The notes under the pieces are model-generated. The model saw nothing but the letters and a program-made list of their open reading frames with translations. It was not told the DNA's origin and made no database searches. Below are positions 38,901 to 46,900 of a stretch of DNA of 59,080 bases, piece after piece. The stretch comes from Saccoglossus kowalevskii. Taxonomy: Eukaryota > Hemichordata > Enteropneusta > Harrimaniidae. Numbering within the stretch: the stretch's first letter is position 1; every line of letters begins with the position of its first letter. The translations under genes and the position numbers were made by a program. Location: positions 365,465 through 424,544 of the forward strand of contig NW_003134352.1 in assembly GCF_000003605.2 (NCBI RefSeq). The letters are read 5' to 3'.

Positions 38901-41900
38901 AATTATTTGATAGTGCATTTTAAATATGAATCAAACCATGAAAATAATTTTAATTTCAGACATGTTTGTCCAACAATAATGAGAATACATAAATTTATCG
39001 CTATTAGAAGCTTATCTCCAATAGTAGGACAGATAAACAAAAAAATTGTATTTATTGTAAATGATTGAGATGTACCGTATCTCATTTTGATCATGCACAC
39101 ACACTGATATGTGCTACCAATGGAGCAAATTTATTTGAAGAAAGAAAACAAAGTGAAAAATTGTTTTCAAATCTTTCAAATGAGCAATATTATAACATTT
39201 GCACAATTATTTTCAAGTATTGCAGTTCTTACGCAGTGCAGTACATGTAAACAAACACTGCATTTTGCATGTGATCATCTGACCCCTGACCCTTATCAAA
39301 CATGATGCGAAATGACGACCAATATTTTCTCATGAACCAAATGAATCTTTTTTTGGCATGCAAACTACATTGTTCTTTTATGAATATTACTGGGAGTGTT
39401 ATTTCCGTACATTTGTATTTCACTTCGCCAACCACCAACACCTACTCTTTAAACTAACATAACACGAAATATGTCATGTGTAACCCAATCTGATAACCTA
39501 CCTCACTATCAAGGATATGATTCACCCACGTACCCTGGTAACCTTATCACCCCTACATACTGAATGGTAAAGTCCACTCAAATAACATGCTTGTAACACC
39601 TGTAGAATTGTACTGAACTGTTCTATTGTATATTTTAGTTGCAATAATGTGATTTTTATAATTTTTTATTTTTAAACCTTCTAACTTAAATATCAGCGAT
39701 AGCAGTTTTTTTTTTGTCACTTCCCTAAACATTGGTTTAATTTCGGTAACTGTAAATATGCAAAATATAGATATATATAGAGAGTACAAGGTCTTGGACC
39801 TAATGCTATAATTGTTAGCAGTCTGTAGGGATATCAGGATTTTAACTATTGTGTGTAAACATAGATTAGATTCTGGTGTTGTAATAAGGTAAATATTTGC
39901 CAAACATTATGTCATTGACATCCTGTCTAAAACAACACAATTCCATCACCTTGTTCCGACCAAGCCCCTTTCTGGCTGATGTCCCTTAATTAATTTACAT
40001 GTTGATCCTACTTCCTGGAGGTCAGTCGTTTTCAATAACCATCGACACACTGTACAACAAACTGCTTGTTTTGATATGTCTAAGAAGAATCATGCTAAGG
40101 TAGTTTTATTTGTTTCCAATTTGAATTTTAAATTCATGGCTTTTTAATGAAACACATTTTGAACACCAAAATTCTTACCTGCCTACTTGTTGATGCAGTT
40201 TTTATGTATTTTTCAATAATTTATTGTTAGTTAATTTTGGATCAAATTAAAAAATAAGGCTATGTAAAGAAACAAAATAAAAAAATCTCAGGTAAAATAT
40301 TCTCATCTATGACAGTGTCAGTGTACTCACGCAAGTGTTGTGTAATACTATATGTGTTACTGTAAAACTGATACTGTGGAATACTTTATTTTTGCTTGGA
40401 ATTAATGTTTGCTATTTTCACTGAAGGAATGATTTAGTGAAAATAAAATCCAGCGAATATACCTTTTTTCCTATATTTTACATTCAACTTGTCAAAAATC
40501 AGTGAAAATAAATTCCATTCAACAAAAATTAATTCCAGCTAAAATAAAATATTTCACAGTATAACTTTGAGTCCAAGATGGAAGAGTTTTAATTTTTTCA
40601 GCAGTGATCATAGCTTCTTCAACATACTGTGTCACATCAACTTTAACCTTTTCACAACCAGTTCCCTCTTTTCATCACAAATTCACAAAATAGTCCCGTT
40701 TATAGTCTGCACTTTCCTTCTGACGATTGGGACAAAAATAGACAAATTTCTTCAGTAAAAACTGAAAACTAACTCAAATTTTGTCTGTTGGCTTCTATAT
40801 TCAGGTTCATTTCCTGAAATATAGAATATAAAAAAAAAAGTGCAGACAAATTTGGGCGAGAAAGTCTGGTGGTGAAAAGGTTAAAGGTCCTTCTGGAGAA
40901 CAGCTTCAGTTCCCTTCTTGTGAACACCCTTAGTATTGTTGCCACACAAATTTTGCTTCAACAGTGATATTGCTGCGTATATTGGGGCAAATGGACATCT
41001 TGTCTCATTGGCTTCTGATATTGACACTGGTTTATTTTGTCAAATGTACCAAAAATTAAACCTTGGTACAGACAAAATTAACATTGTCTTCAACAATGAA
41101 ACTGACCTTGGTGTGTATTTTTCAGGAAACACGAGAGAAAGTAAAACTACTCATACAACTAGCGGATAGTCTTGTTGACAAGGGACACTCACATGCCAAC
41201 AGTATCAAATCATGGGTGGACACCGTAGACCAACGTTACAAAGATTTCTCGCTGCGAATGGACAAATACAGAGCCAATTTAGAGAGTGCTCTGGGCCTAA
41301 CTACAGAGGTAAGATACTGCGATGACCAGCTATACATTATGCGTATGTTCAGCCTGGTTTAATCAGATTTTGATGTTCACAGGGTCAGATTTGATCTGAT
41401 AAAATGCCTCTGATAGGATTAATCTCACTGCCTAAAGTCAAATCTGAAGAGACACAATTTGATATTCCAGAAATCCCAAGGTGTTGATTTTCATTCGATT
41501 TATCCGACGGCTGACTGAACAATCTGTAAAGCTAACCAGCCTACTGTATAGTGAAATTAAAGAACACCAAAGGAAAATTTATGTTGGTAGATTGCAGTTC
41601 TGTGGATTCAAAAATAACATGCATATTAATGATTATATTTTTGAGTTAATCATTTCACCACCATTTCATCACAAATATTGTCGTTTATAATCGGTACTTT
41701 CCTTCAGAAGATTGGGGACAAAAATAGCCAAATTTTTTGAGTAAAAACTTAAAATTGACTCAAATCTTGTCTGTTGGCTCCAAAATTTGGGTTCATTCCC
41801 AGAAACATTGAAGAATGCAATAAAAAAGTGCAGAAAAATGAAAGAAAAGAATAAAGTGCAACAACATAGCACAACTTGCAGTTGAATTTCTTGTAAACAA

Positions 41901-43916
41901 ATTATTTGACATGCATTGTGTATGACACATTGTAACCTGTTATTCAAATTAATTACTATTGATCACTGTATTTTTTATCTGTATATTTGAATAGTTAAAA
42001 CAACAAATTAAATTCAAATATAACTCCAATCACAAGACAATCATACATCCTGGTATTTTTGGGGGTATTCTTGTGCTGCTGCAGGAATAATTTTCAAAAC
42101 TATATTTAAATTTTGGCTGTATTGACTGTTTATGAACTTCAATGACAACTGGGAAAGTACCAGAATGTGTGGCTTTTAGAGGTTGTGCGTAATGCCTACA
42201 TTGTTCATATGATTTTTCACAGGATGAAGATGGTAAAGATCTGTCTTTGGACAGTAAAGCACTTGACCCAACAATTCAGATCAAACTTCGAGATGCCGCC
42301 AAAGAATTAAACGAAGAAAAGAGAAAATCTGCCAGAAAACGAGAGTTTATAATGGCTGAGTTGCTGGACACTGAAAGAGCTTACGTCAGAGATTTGAAAT
42401 GCTGCATCAAGGTACTGTTATCAAATTTGACCAGATTCATAGAAGTCAGGGTTGAGTTCTTATCGAACTGATGAGTACAGACAATTGAGTCTGTTAACTG
42501 GGGCCAGTATTCTGTGTTTTCTTGTCTTATTGAAGATATGCTTCTCATACGCTTCTCATGAAATATTTTATCTTTGACTGTTGTGTTTGTGTTGTTTCAT
42601 TGAATTCTGATGCATAATGGCTGTATAATATATGACACATAACCAGATATGTCACTGTTTCTCATCTTCATTTGCATTTGTTTCTAAATTTTTCTTTGGT
42701 GATGTCAGACAAATATGACGTAACACTAGTTACATCGTTATTAATGGAATTGTATGAATGAAAAAGCCCTGGAAAAAATGAATTAAACAACCCATCCCCC
42801 CATTCCCCCTCCATGTAAAATACTATCTATGGCTGCACGGAAAGTACTTTTCCTTTTGAAGCCATTATGGAGTCTGCGTTCATAATATTAATTTTTATTT
42901 TTTAATCAGTGAATTACAAATTACTAACTGTGGATTGTTAAATTATTGATGATTTAAATAAGTTATATAAGTGACGATATATCACAACACTGTTTTGAAG
43001 ATCAGAGTGTACACAGATTTTTGCCCTGACTGAAATTCTCTCACAAAATTCAAACACTTTATTGTTACAACTGAGGTGCTTTAAATATGTTTGTCCTTTT
43101 CCAGAGTTATTTATTTGAAATGCGTACATCTCCTGAAGCTCCAGAAGGTCTGAATGGCAAGGAAGATATAGTGTTTGGTAATATTGAAGAGATCTTTGAA
43201 TTCCATGACAGGTAAGCCAACATTATTACTCTTAAATTCAAATTACCTTTCACAAAATAAATATTTTTATTTTGAAAGTTTTAAAATTTATTGTATGCTT
43301 GATTTTTAAAATATGATTTATTTTGACCACAGACATTCCTTCATTTAAATAAGCACATGCAATACTACTTGAGCAAATAGGGTATCCTCTGTTCAGGTGT
43401 CTTAAAAAACAGATTATTTCAAATTGCTTGTCTAAGTATGGGTTTGTCATTTCTTACACACGTTTGATTTGATTGGTACAACGATAACAATGTATTATTA
43501 ATGTAAAAACTAAGATGTTTTCTATTTGCATTACAGTATCTTTCTGAGAGAATTAGAGAAATATGAAGTGTTCCCTGAAGACGTGGGTCATTGCTTTGTA
43601 ACATGGGTAAGTAAGATTTGTTATACATATTAAAAGTTTCTACTGAAGCCTGAAAGTGTTACATCTTGTATGAAAAAACCGTAACTGCTCACTCCCTAGA
43701 CCCTCACTGGTATCGTCAGGTTTATAGTCAGTTTTCTGTGCTTACATATCACATTATTTTATCTGCGTTTGATTTGATAAATTCCTGTCATGTTGATAGC
43801 ATTATTTGTGTTCACCTTCACTCTAGGCTGATAAATTCAACATGTACGTGTCATACTGCAAGAACCACGCTGTCTCCAATAAGCTGCTGGTAGAACAAGC
43901 TGGTACATTTTTTGAG
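26751..43916 (+). CDS. trio: TRIO/Kalirin-family RhoGEF, partial (15 exons)
   Basis: Gene-level entry: 15 exons (listed separately) join to 2334 nt, exactly 778 codons, with no internal stop, and both ends are open. The product is the middle of a TRIO/Kalirin/UNC-73 protein. These are large cytoplasmic exchange factors whose first DH-PH unit activates Rac1/RhoG, while the spectrin repeats bind partners and shape axon guidance and cytoskeletal signalling. The translation follows the family without gaps from the spectrin-repeat motif GECDPE, through [31 protein letters not shown] and LIQLAD, to the linker NEEKRKSAR and the DH1 start [16 protein letters not shown]. Intron phases after exons 1-14 are 0,2,0,0,0,0,0,1,0,0,0,0,2,0. 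The start codon, Sec14 domain, rest of DH1, PH1 and any kinase lie outside the window. Invertebrates usually have one such gene, vertebrates two, so trio is used as the symbol for the single orthologue. Confidence 0.95.
27232..27401 (+). CDS. trio: trio exon 2 of window: spectrin repeat
   Basis: 170 nt, entering in phase 0 and leaving two bases of a split Arg codon (AG|G). The acceptor is TTCTCTTAG and the donor GAG|GTAAGAG. The translation begins LQLWFTELK, with the aromatic residues at the start of helix A, and ends [10 protein letters not shown], matching the family spectrin position that vertebrates write with EGEDLIQQLR. Intron 1 is only 289 bp. Confidence 0.92.
27402..27952. repeat. Intron 2 with 158-bp imperfect duplication
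   Basis: TAATTTTAGTGAATATTTTT occurs at 27431 and again at 27589. Each copy is followed by diverged versions of GTGATATT..GAC, AGCAAGTC and GCTTTGATA, giving two imperfect direct copies of about 120-158 bp. The second is followed by GTTCATTTTCTAATGATAT and AGCGGAGCT..GCTGCTTGTT, which recur at about 51890-51930 and 52478-52545, so this is part of a dispersed repeat of unknown class. Confidence 0.65.
27953..28124 (+). CDS. trio: trio exon 3 of window: spectrin repeat
   Basis: 172 nt. Its first base completes the Arg codon split after exon 2, and it leaves in phase 0. The acceptor is CCATCCCAG and the donor GAG|GTGAGTG. It encodes a helix pair containing [16 protein letters not shown] and the conserved [16 protein letters not shown], where only a few residues differ from vertebrate TRIO. 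The segment just after the splice ([12 protein letters not shown]) is a hydrophilic loop, the least conserved part. Confidence 0.93.
28125..29001. other. Intron 3
   Basis: 877-bp GT..AG intron. No exon is hidden in it as far as the family alignment shows. A stretch at about 28405-28515 resembles the sequences noted at about 22970 and 38990. Confidence 0.6.
29002..29145 (+). CDS. trio: trio exon 4 of window: spectrin repeat
   Basis: 144 nt, 48 codons, phase 0 at both ends. The acceptor is TTCCTCCACAG and the donor AGG|GTAAGTA. It encodes the first helices of a spectrin repeat (LEVWTTEMQ, ending NQTFDLLQR), corresponding to the TRIO stretch that precedes GQDLL. The donor opens straight into the intron filled by the 71-bp minisatellite. 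Confidence 0.92.
29146..30300. repeat. Intron 4: 71-bp minisatellite, about 14 units
   Basis: From about 29205 to 30250 the intron is a head-to-tail array. Most units are 71 bp and nearly identical; those at both edges are 72-73 bp with GGGTGTAAATG instead of GGGGTAAATG. Each unit carries the perfect 12-bp palindrome ACTGAGCTCAGT. The first unit fades into sequence next to the 5' splice site and the array stops about 50 bp before the acceptor, so both splice sites are intact. It is non-coding. Confidence 0.95.
30301..30501 (+). CDS. trio: trio exon 5 of window: spectrin repeat
   Basis: 201 nt, 67 codons, phase 0 at both ends. The acceptor ATTTCTTACAG lies about 50 bp after the minisatellite stops, so a normal pyrimidine tract is kept. 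The donor is CAG|GTAAGTT. Family signatures are GQELYQVLE, the highly conserved [12 protein letters not shown], and [16 protein letters not shown]. The long central helix is typical of TRIO spectrin repeats. Confidence 0.94.
30502..30900. other. Intron 5
   Basis: 399-bp GT..AG intron. No repeat or other feature is seen. Confidence 0.6.
30901..31020 (+). CDS. trio: trio exon 6 of window: spectrin repeat
   Basis: 120 nt, 40 codons, phase 0 at both ends. The acceptor is ATATATCAG, with a weak pyrimidine tract, and the donor GAG|GTAAGAA. It encodes [12 protein letters not shown], a near-invariant TRIO/Kalirin helix start, followed by [19 protein letters not shown]. The start is fixed by the acceptor and by continuity with exon 5. 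Confidence 0.94.
31021..31363. other. Intron 6
   Basis: 343-bp GT..AG intron. The open frame of exon 6 reads on into it by chance for about 88 codons without family similarity. Nothing else is seen. Confidence 0.6.
31364..31555 (+). CDS. trio: trio exon 7 of window: spectrin repeat
   Basis: 192 nt, 64 codons, phase 0 at both ends. The acceptor is TTTCTCTAG and the donor CAG|GTGAATG. It encodes [14 protein letters not shown], then [23 protein letters not shown] and the end motif NFYKTSEQ, all in the order found in TRIO. It is continuous with exons 6 and 8, so no exon is missing between them. Confidence 0.94.
31814..32078 (+). CDS. trio: trio exon 8 of window: spectrin repeat
   Basis: 265 nt, the largest exon here, leaving one base of a split Gly codon (G|GC). 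The acceptor is TTTCCCACAG and the donor AAG|GTAGGAA. It starts VCSVLESLE and carries [29 protein letters not shown] and VFLKYVNR, the best-conserved block of the TRIO spectrin array. A variable linker ([16 protein letters not shown]) precedes the splice. Confidence 0.95.
32079..33721. other. Intron 8
   Basis: 1643-bp GT..AG intron. A stretch at about 32505-32650 (ACCCTTTAAACATCA, GATCAAGACTTG) resembles about 50045-50250, suggesting an old dispersed repeat. No exon is seen. Confidence 0.5.
33722..33837 (+). CDS. trio: trio exon 9 of window: spectrin repeat
   Basis: 116 nt, completing the split Gly codon and leaving in phase 0. The acceptor is ATTTGCAG and the donor CAG|GTAAGAT. It encodes [16 protein letters not shown], a run of basic residues (KKKK) and the family motif [17 protein letters not shown] 1.6-kb intron separates it from exon 8. 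Confidence 0.94.
33838..36735. other. Intron 9
   Basis: 2898-bp intron. It holds a short TC microsatellite (about 33866-33882), a 24-bp tandem repeat (34416-34507) and a pyrimidine-rich stretch at about 34780-34960. No exon is recognised. Confidence 0.55.
34416..34507. repeat. Short tandem repeat, 24 bp x about 4
   Basis: Units of the form GACTTTCTCCYCAAATATCAG plus ATT, with an exact 24-bp period between successive AAATATCAG motifs. It lies in intron 9. Confidence 0.85.
36736..36858 (+). CDS. trio: trio exon 10 of window: spectrin repeat
   Basis: 123 nt, 41 codons, phase 0 at both ends. The acceptor is TCTCCCTGTAG and the donor AAG|GTGAGAT. It encodes [18 protein letters not shown], the conserved helix A of the last spectrin repeat, then [17 protein letters not shown]. 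The preceding intron is 2.9 kb and the following one 4.3 kb. Confidence 0.94.
38755..38915 (-). mobile_element. MITE family A, degenerate copy
   Basis: Recognisable interior words in reverse orientation (TTTTATTTTTGCTTGGAATT, GCTGAAGGGGTGATTCAGTG, TTAATTCCAGC), but both TACTGTA ends are gone and A/T runs have expanded. It is an old copy with approximate borders. Confidence 0.6.
40372..40561 (-). mobile_element. MITE family A, copy in intron 10 (inverted)
   Basis: 190 bp from TACTGTGGAATAC to ATATTTCACAGTA in reverse orientation, with good end and interior matches to the other copies. Confidence 0.86.
40643..40884 (+). mobile_element. MITE-like family D, copy 1
   Basis: About 242 bp bounded by TTAACCTTTTCAC and its inverse GTGAAAAGGTTAA, so it has 13-bp perfect inverted ends that include TTAA. 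The interior (CACAAATTCACAAAATAGTC, AAATTTTGTCTGTTGGCT) recurs at 41648 and 55770. The TTAA edges suggest a piggyBac-type target, by inference only. It is non-coding. Confidence 0.78.
41126..41308 (+). CDS. trio: trio exon 11 of window: last spectrin repeat
   Basis: 183 nt, 61 codons, phase 0 at both ends. The acceptor is GTATTTTTCAG and the donor GAG|GTAAGAT. It encodes [22 protein letters not shown], the conserved [15 protein letters not shown] and LESALGL, the end of the spectrin array. Just upstream, in intron 10, an open frame runs on for about 60 codons, but it does not match the family and is intronic. Confidence 0.95.
41309..42222. other. Intron 11
   Basis: 914-bp GT..AG intron containing the second family D copy. 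No exon is seen. Confidence 0.6.
41648..41855 (+). mobile_element. MITE-like family D, copy 2 (right end eroded)
   Basis: It matches copy 1 from ATCATTTCACCACCA through TTGTCTGTTGGCTCCAAAAT to AAAAAAGTGCAGA. The right inverted end (GTGAAAAGGTTAA) is not recognisable. It lies about 0.8 kb from copy 1, on the other side of exon 11. Confidence 0.7.
42223..42411 (+). CDS. trio: trio exon 12 of window: linker and start of DH1 domain
   Basis: 189 nt, 63 codons, phase 0 at both ends. The acceptor is GATTTTTCACAG and the donor AAG|GTACTGT. The first about 20 codons are an acidic linker. [20 protein letters not shown] is the invariant pre-DH segment of TRIO/Kalirin. [19 protein letters not shown] then begins the DH domain's conserved region 1, whose Glu contacts the GTPase switch I region in the family. 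This makes the gene a Rho exchange factor rather than just a spectrin-repeat protein. Confidence 0.96.
42412..43104. repeat. Intron 12 with half of a dispersed direct repeat
   Basis: About 42517-42643 matches 44147-44292. Shared words include CTTTGACTGTTG, GTTTGTGTTGTTTCATTGAA, TTCTGATGCA and ATAATATATGA. The two copies flank exons 13-15. The intron has no other recognised feature. Confidence 0.7.
43105..43211 (+). CDS. trio: trio exon 13 of window: DH1 domain
   Basis: 107 nt, leaving two bases of a split Ser codon (AG|T). The acceptor is CCTTTTCCAG and the donor CAG|GTAAGCC. It encodes SYLFEMRT, the DH loop ([10 protein letters not shown]) and [15 protein letters not shown], the characteristic GN.EEI..FH helix of DH domains. 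The loop differs most from vertebrate sequences. Confidence 0.95.
43212..43536. other. Intron 13
   Basis: 325-bp GT..AG intron in phase 2. No feature is seen. Confidence 0.6.
43537..43606 (+). CDS. trio: trio exon 14 of window: DH1 domain
   Basis: 70 nt, completing the split Ser codon and leaving in phase 0. The acceptor is TTGCATTACAG and the donor TGG|GTAAGTA. It encodes [20 protein letters not shown] and VTW, almost the same as vertebrate TRIO DH1. It is short but certain, because both splice junctions and the family alignment agree. Confidence 0.95.
43827..43916 (+). CDS. trio: trio exon 15 of window: DH1 domain, last exon seen
   Basis: 90 nt, 30 codons, phase 0 at both ends. The acceptor is CTTCACTCTAG and the donor GAG|GTATGTT. 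It encodes [14 protein letters not shown] and EQAGTFFE, the helix before the DH conserved region that contains the KPVQR motif. That next exon was not found in the remaining 15.1 kb, so DH1 is interrupted by an intron longer than the rest of the window. Confidence 0.95.
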
Positions 43917-46900
43917 GTATGTTCACTTGTATTCTTTGGTGTTGTATGACTGGTGAATTCACAACTTTGTGCCAAGTGACAGTTCTTTCAGGATTTTGTC
44001 GTACCTCAAACTTGCCTCGCTGTGCTGTTGTAGATATTTGTATGGGTATTTTACTTATTATGACATTACTAGCTGGGAATGAGGATAAATGGCAGATTTG
44101 ATGAAGTACTCAGACGAAAATATATCACATGACACTGTAACCTGCAGGTTTCTTGTCTCATTGAAAATGCACTTCTACTAGATCAAACATGATAGCGTTT
44201 TCTCATCTAATGTTTTGTCTTTGACTGTTGCGTTTGTGTTGTTTCATTGAATTCTGATGCAATATTGCCATTATAATATATGATGTATAACTATCGCCTC
44301 ATTGAGTGCATTTCAACCATTGAAGTAAAGCTGCTCAAGGTTAACCCTGTTGAGATCAGAAAAAAAAAAAAAATGCAGCTATCGTGTTTGACTATGGGAA
44401 ATATGGTGAACATGAACATGCATATAGGTATATGAATGCTTTGAAATATGGATGAAGTTGTTTTGTCTCCAAAAACAATTCATTAACCTTATCCTCTTTA
44501 ATCTGAAATACTACAAAGTATTATACCAAAAACAGAAATCACTGTCTCATATTTAAGTGCTTTATATGCTTGCAAAGAACTGTATCTTCATAGTTGAGTG
44601 ACAGAAAATAATTAATCCAAAACAATAGATTTACATTTTTGACCTCTAGAGGGCGTCCTTTATTTTTTGAAGTGTTGTAATAACATAATTTTTGATGTAT
44701 TGCTCATTTTACAACCCAGGGTAGGATGACCTGGTTCATTTAATGACTCACTTTGATGGCTGTAAATTTTTTGAAACATGTGGTTTAAATCTCACTATTT
44801 TCATCTGCAATAAAATGATAATAAATCAGAACTCTGATAACCAGATTAAATATCGGTTTATGGTGTGTCAAATTGACGTTCATACATTTTGATCATTTTA
44901 AGCAAAGAGGCCATTATTTAGAAGAACGTAAAGGTGCAAGTCGATTGAAATTTCACCTAGGTTATCATTAACATCTTCACCGCGCTTTGTTTCTGTCGTC
45001 ACATCCATCACAGAACTAGTTGGGTTATAGCAGTGATGGTGTGTTGATGCAGAAAATTCTTGTTCCAAGACTAATTTTGTTTTGTCATGGTTTGGATGTT
45101 ATTTTCATGTGACAGAATATAAAGGGGACTACTTGGTGGATGGTTTAAAAGTTAAAATGTCAGTGAAAAACGTTGAAGTGATGCATTTACATTGGAAAAA
45201 AAAAATATTATTATGCCCTATCGGTAAACATAAACTGGTTATTTCAAATGATGCACAGGAAGTGACATCATTAAACCAATCAGAGAAGTCAAGTGGTGCA
45301 TAGGAAGTGACATGTATAATCTAATCAGAGAATTAAGTAGTACACAGGAAGTGACATCATGATTGTACAAACCAATCAGAGAAGTGCTATGGCCTTACAT
45401 GTACCGTGACTTGAATTCATTATTTGTTCATGGAATAAATTATTCTACTGAATGCTCAGTAATGTATCCTAAATGAGCTTTGATGCAAACATTTTTAATT
45501 AAAAGTATTCATTCTCTCTTTCATTGATTTGAAATTTTCATTCGAACTCTTTATCTTATTCGAATAAAAAAGTAAAAAAAAAAAATGTAGTATGTTTGTG
45601 TAATATAGAGCTTGGCACCAAGTCAGAGGAATTGAACGTGAAAGTCAACTTTTGTCACCAGGTGAAAAATAAAAACCTCATCATTTTCTCAAGATTTTTT
45701 TTTTAAACTCAATCAAGACTAGTTAGTCAATAGCAAATTATTATTTGGTCCAAAATTAACAAATACATGATGGAAAATTCCATACAAAGATGCACTGTTT
45801 TTATCAGAATTTTGGTGTGAAAAAATTACAGCATTCAAAATGTTTACAAATTTGTATTTTGGAAAAATTTGATGAGTTGTTTTGTACTGTGTACATTGAG
45901 TGAATTCTAATTCAAATTTGCATTGATTTGAATTCCTCCTGCAAATAAATAATTTTCCTATTTTTTTCATGACTTTATCCCAAAATGAATCCCTTTTACA
46001 ATATAAATAATGCAGATCAAATTAATATATTTTCAATGTACCTACATTTATAAATGTCAAATGGGCAGATCATAAACTAAATAAAGTATTTTTCACGCAC
46101 ATTACCGCTCCATCTCATCACCTGTCAGTCATGGAGTATTCCATTATGCCACCCAGGGGGAGGCAGGTCTAGTTACAGGGGGTGAATCCTTCAAATACTT
46201 GTTGCTTCTAATGCCTATACTAAGTGAACCATTTTCCAGTTATTTGTCGGTGTCATAAATTATGCAAAATTATTTTCATAACATTAAATTGTGTCTAATA
46301 TTTAATAATTTACGAGGCAGCATTTCTCTGAGACATTATGATTACCATTTGAGATATTACCTAAAAGACAAGTTCTAGCATCACCTTTGCCACAAAATAA
46401 AAAACAGAACAACACAACTATTTTATCGTCATTAATTTTCTCTTGAATATGACGGTGCAGTATCTTCTGTAATTTTTTCAACCCTTAGAGCGCCATTGTT
46501 CTAGTCTAGGTTTTGTCAACATTTGAATTATTTTTATTTTTTTTTCTAAAAATAAAATTATTTTGTAATTTTGTATTAAATACTTTTGATTCAAGTTGAC
46601 ATAATTTCTATTGGTTGCAAGTCTTGATCCAACATTTTGGTAAAAATGTTCAAAAAATTATGCGAGTTTCAATTTGTGAATTGTGACAAAAATTGACTTT
46701 GGCACTCACATTTTTCATTTTCTTGATTAAATTTGATTAAATTTGTTTTTCTGAAAGTTGACTTGGATGTAGAAATATAATACTCTTCCCAGGAAACCGC
46801 ACAAGGCAAGGTTTTTTTCTTCTTCTGAAGATGCCCAGTTTTGACAATTCAAATAGAGATATTAACTTGATTTTCAACAAATTTAGAGCTCGAGATCTTG

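Larger units (their letters stand above)
36859..41125. other. Intron 10
   Basis: 4267-bp intron, the longest complete one here. It holds two family A MITEs (one degenerate), one family D element and AT-rich sequence. No exon is recognised, and exons 10 and 11 are contiguous in the family alignment. Confidence 0.6.

Noticed and set aside
41063-41125. Extension of exon 11 upstream as coding sequence
   Set aside because: The frame is open but does not match the family, while the acceptor at 41125 joins exons 10 and 11 without a gap.
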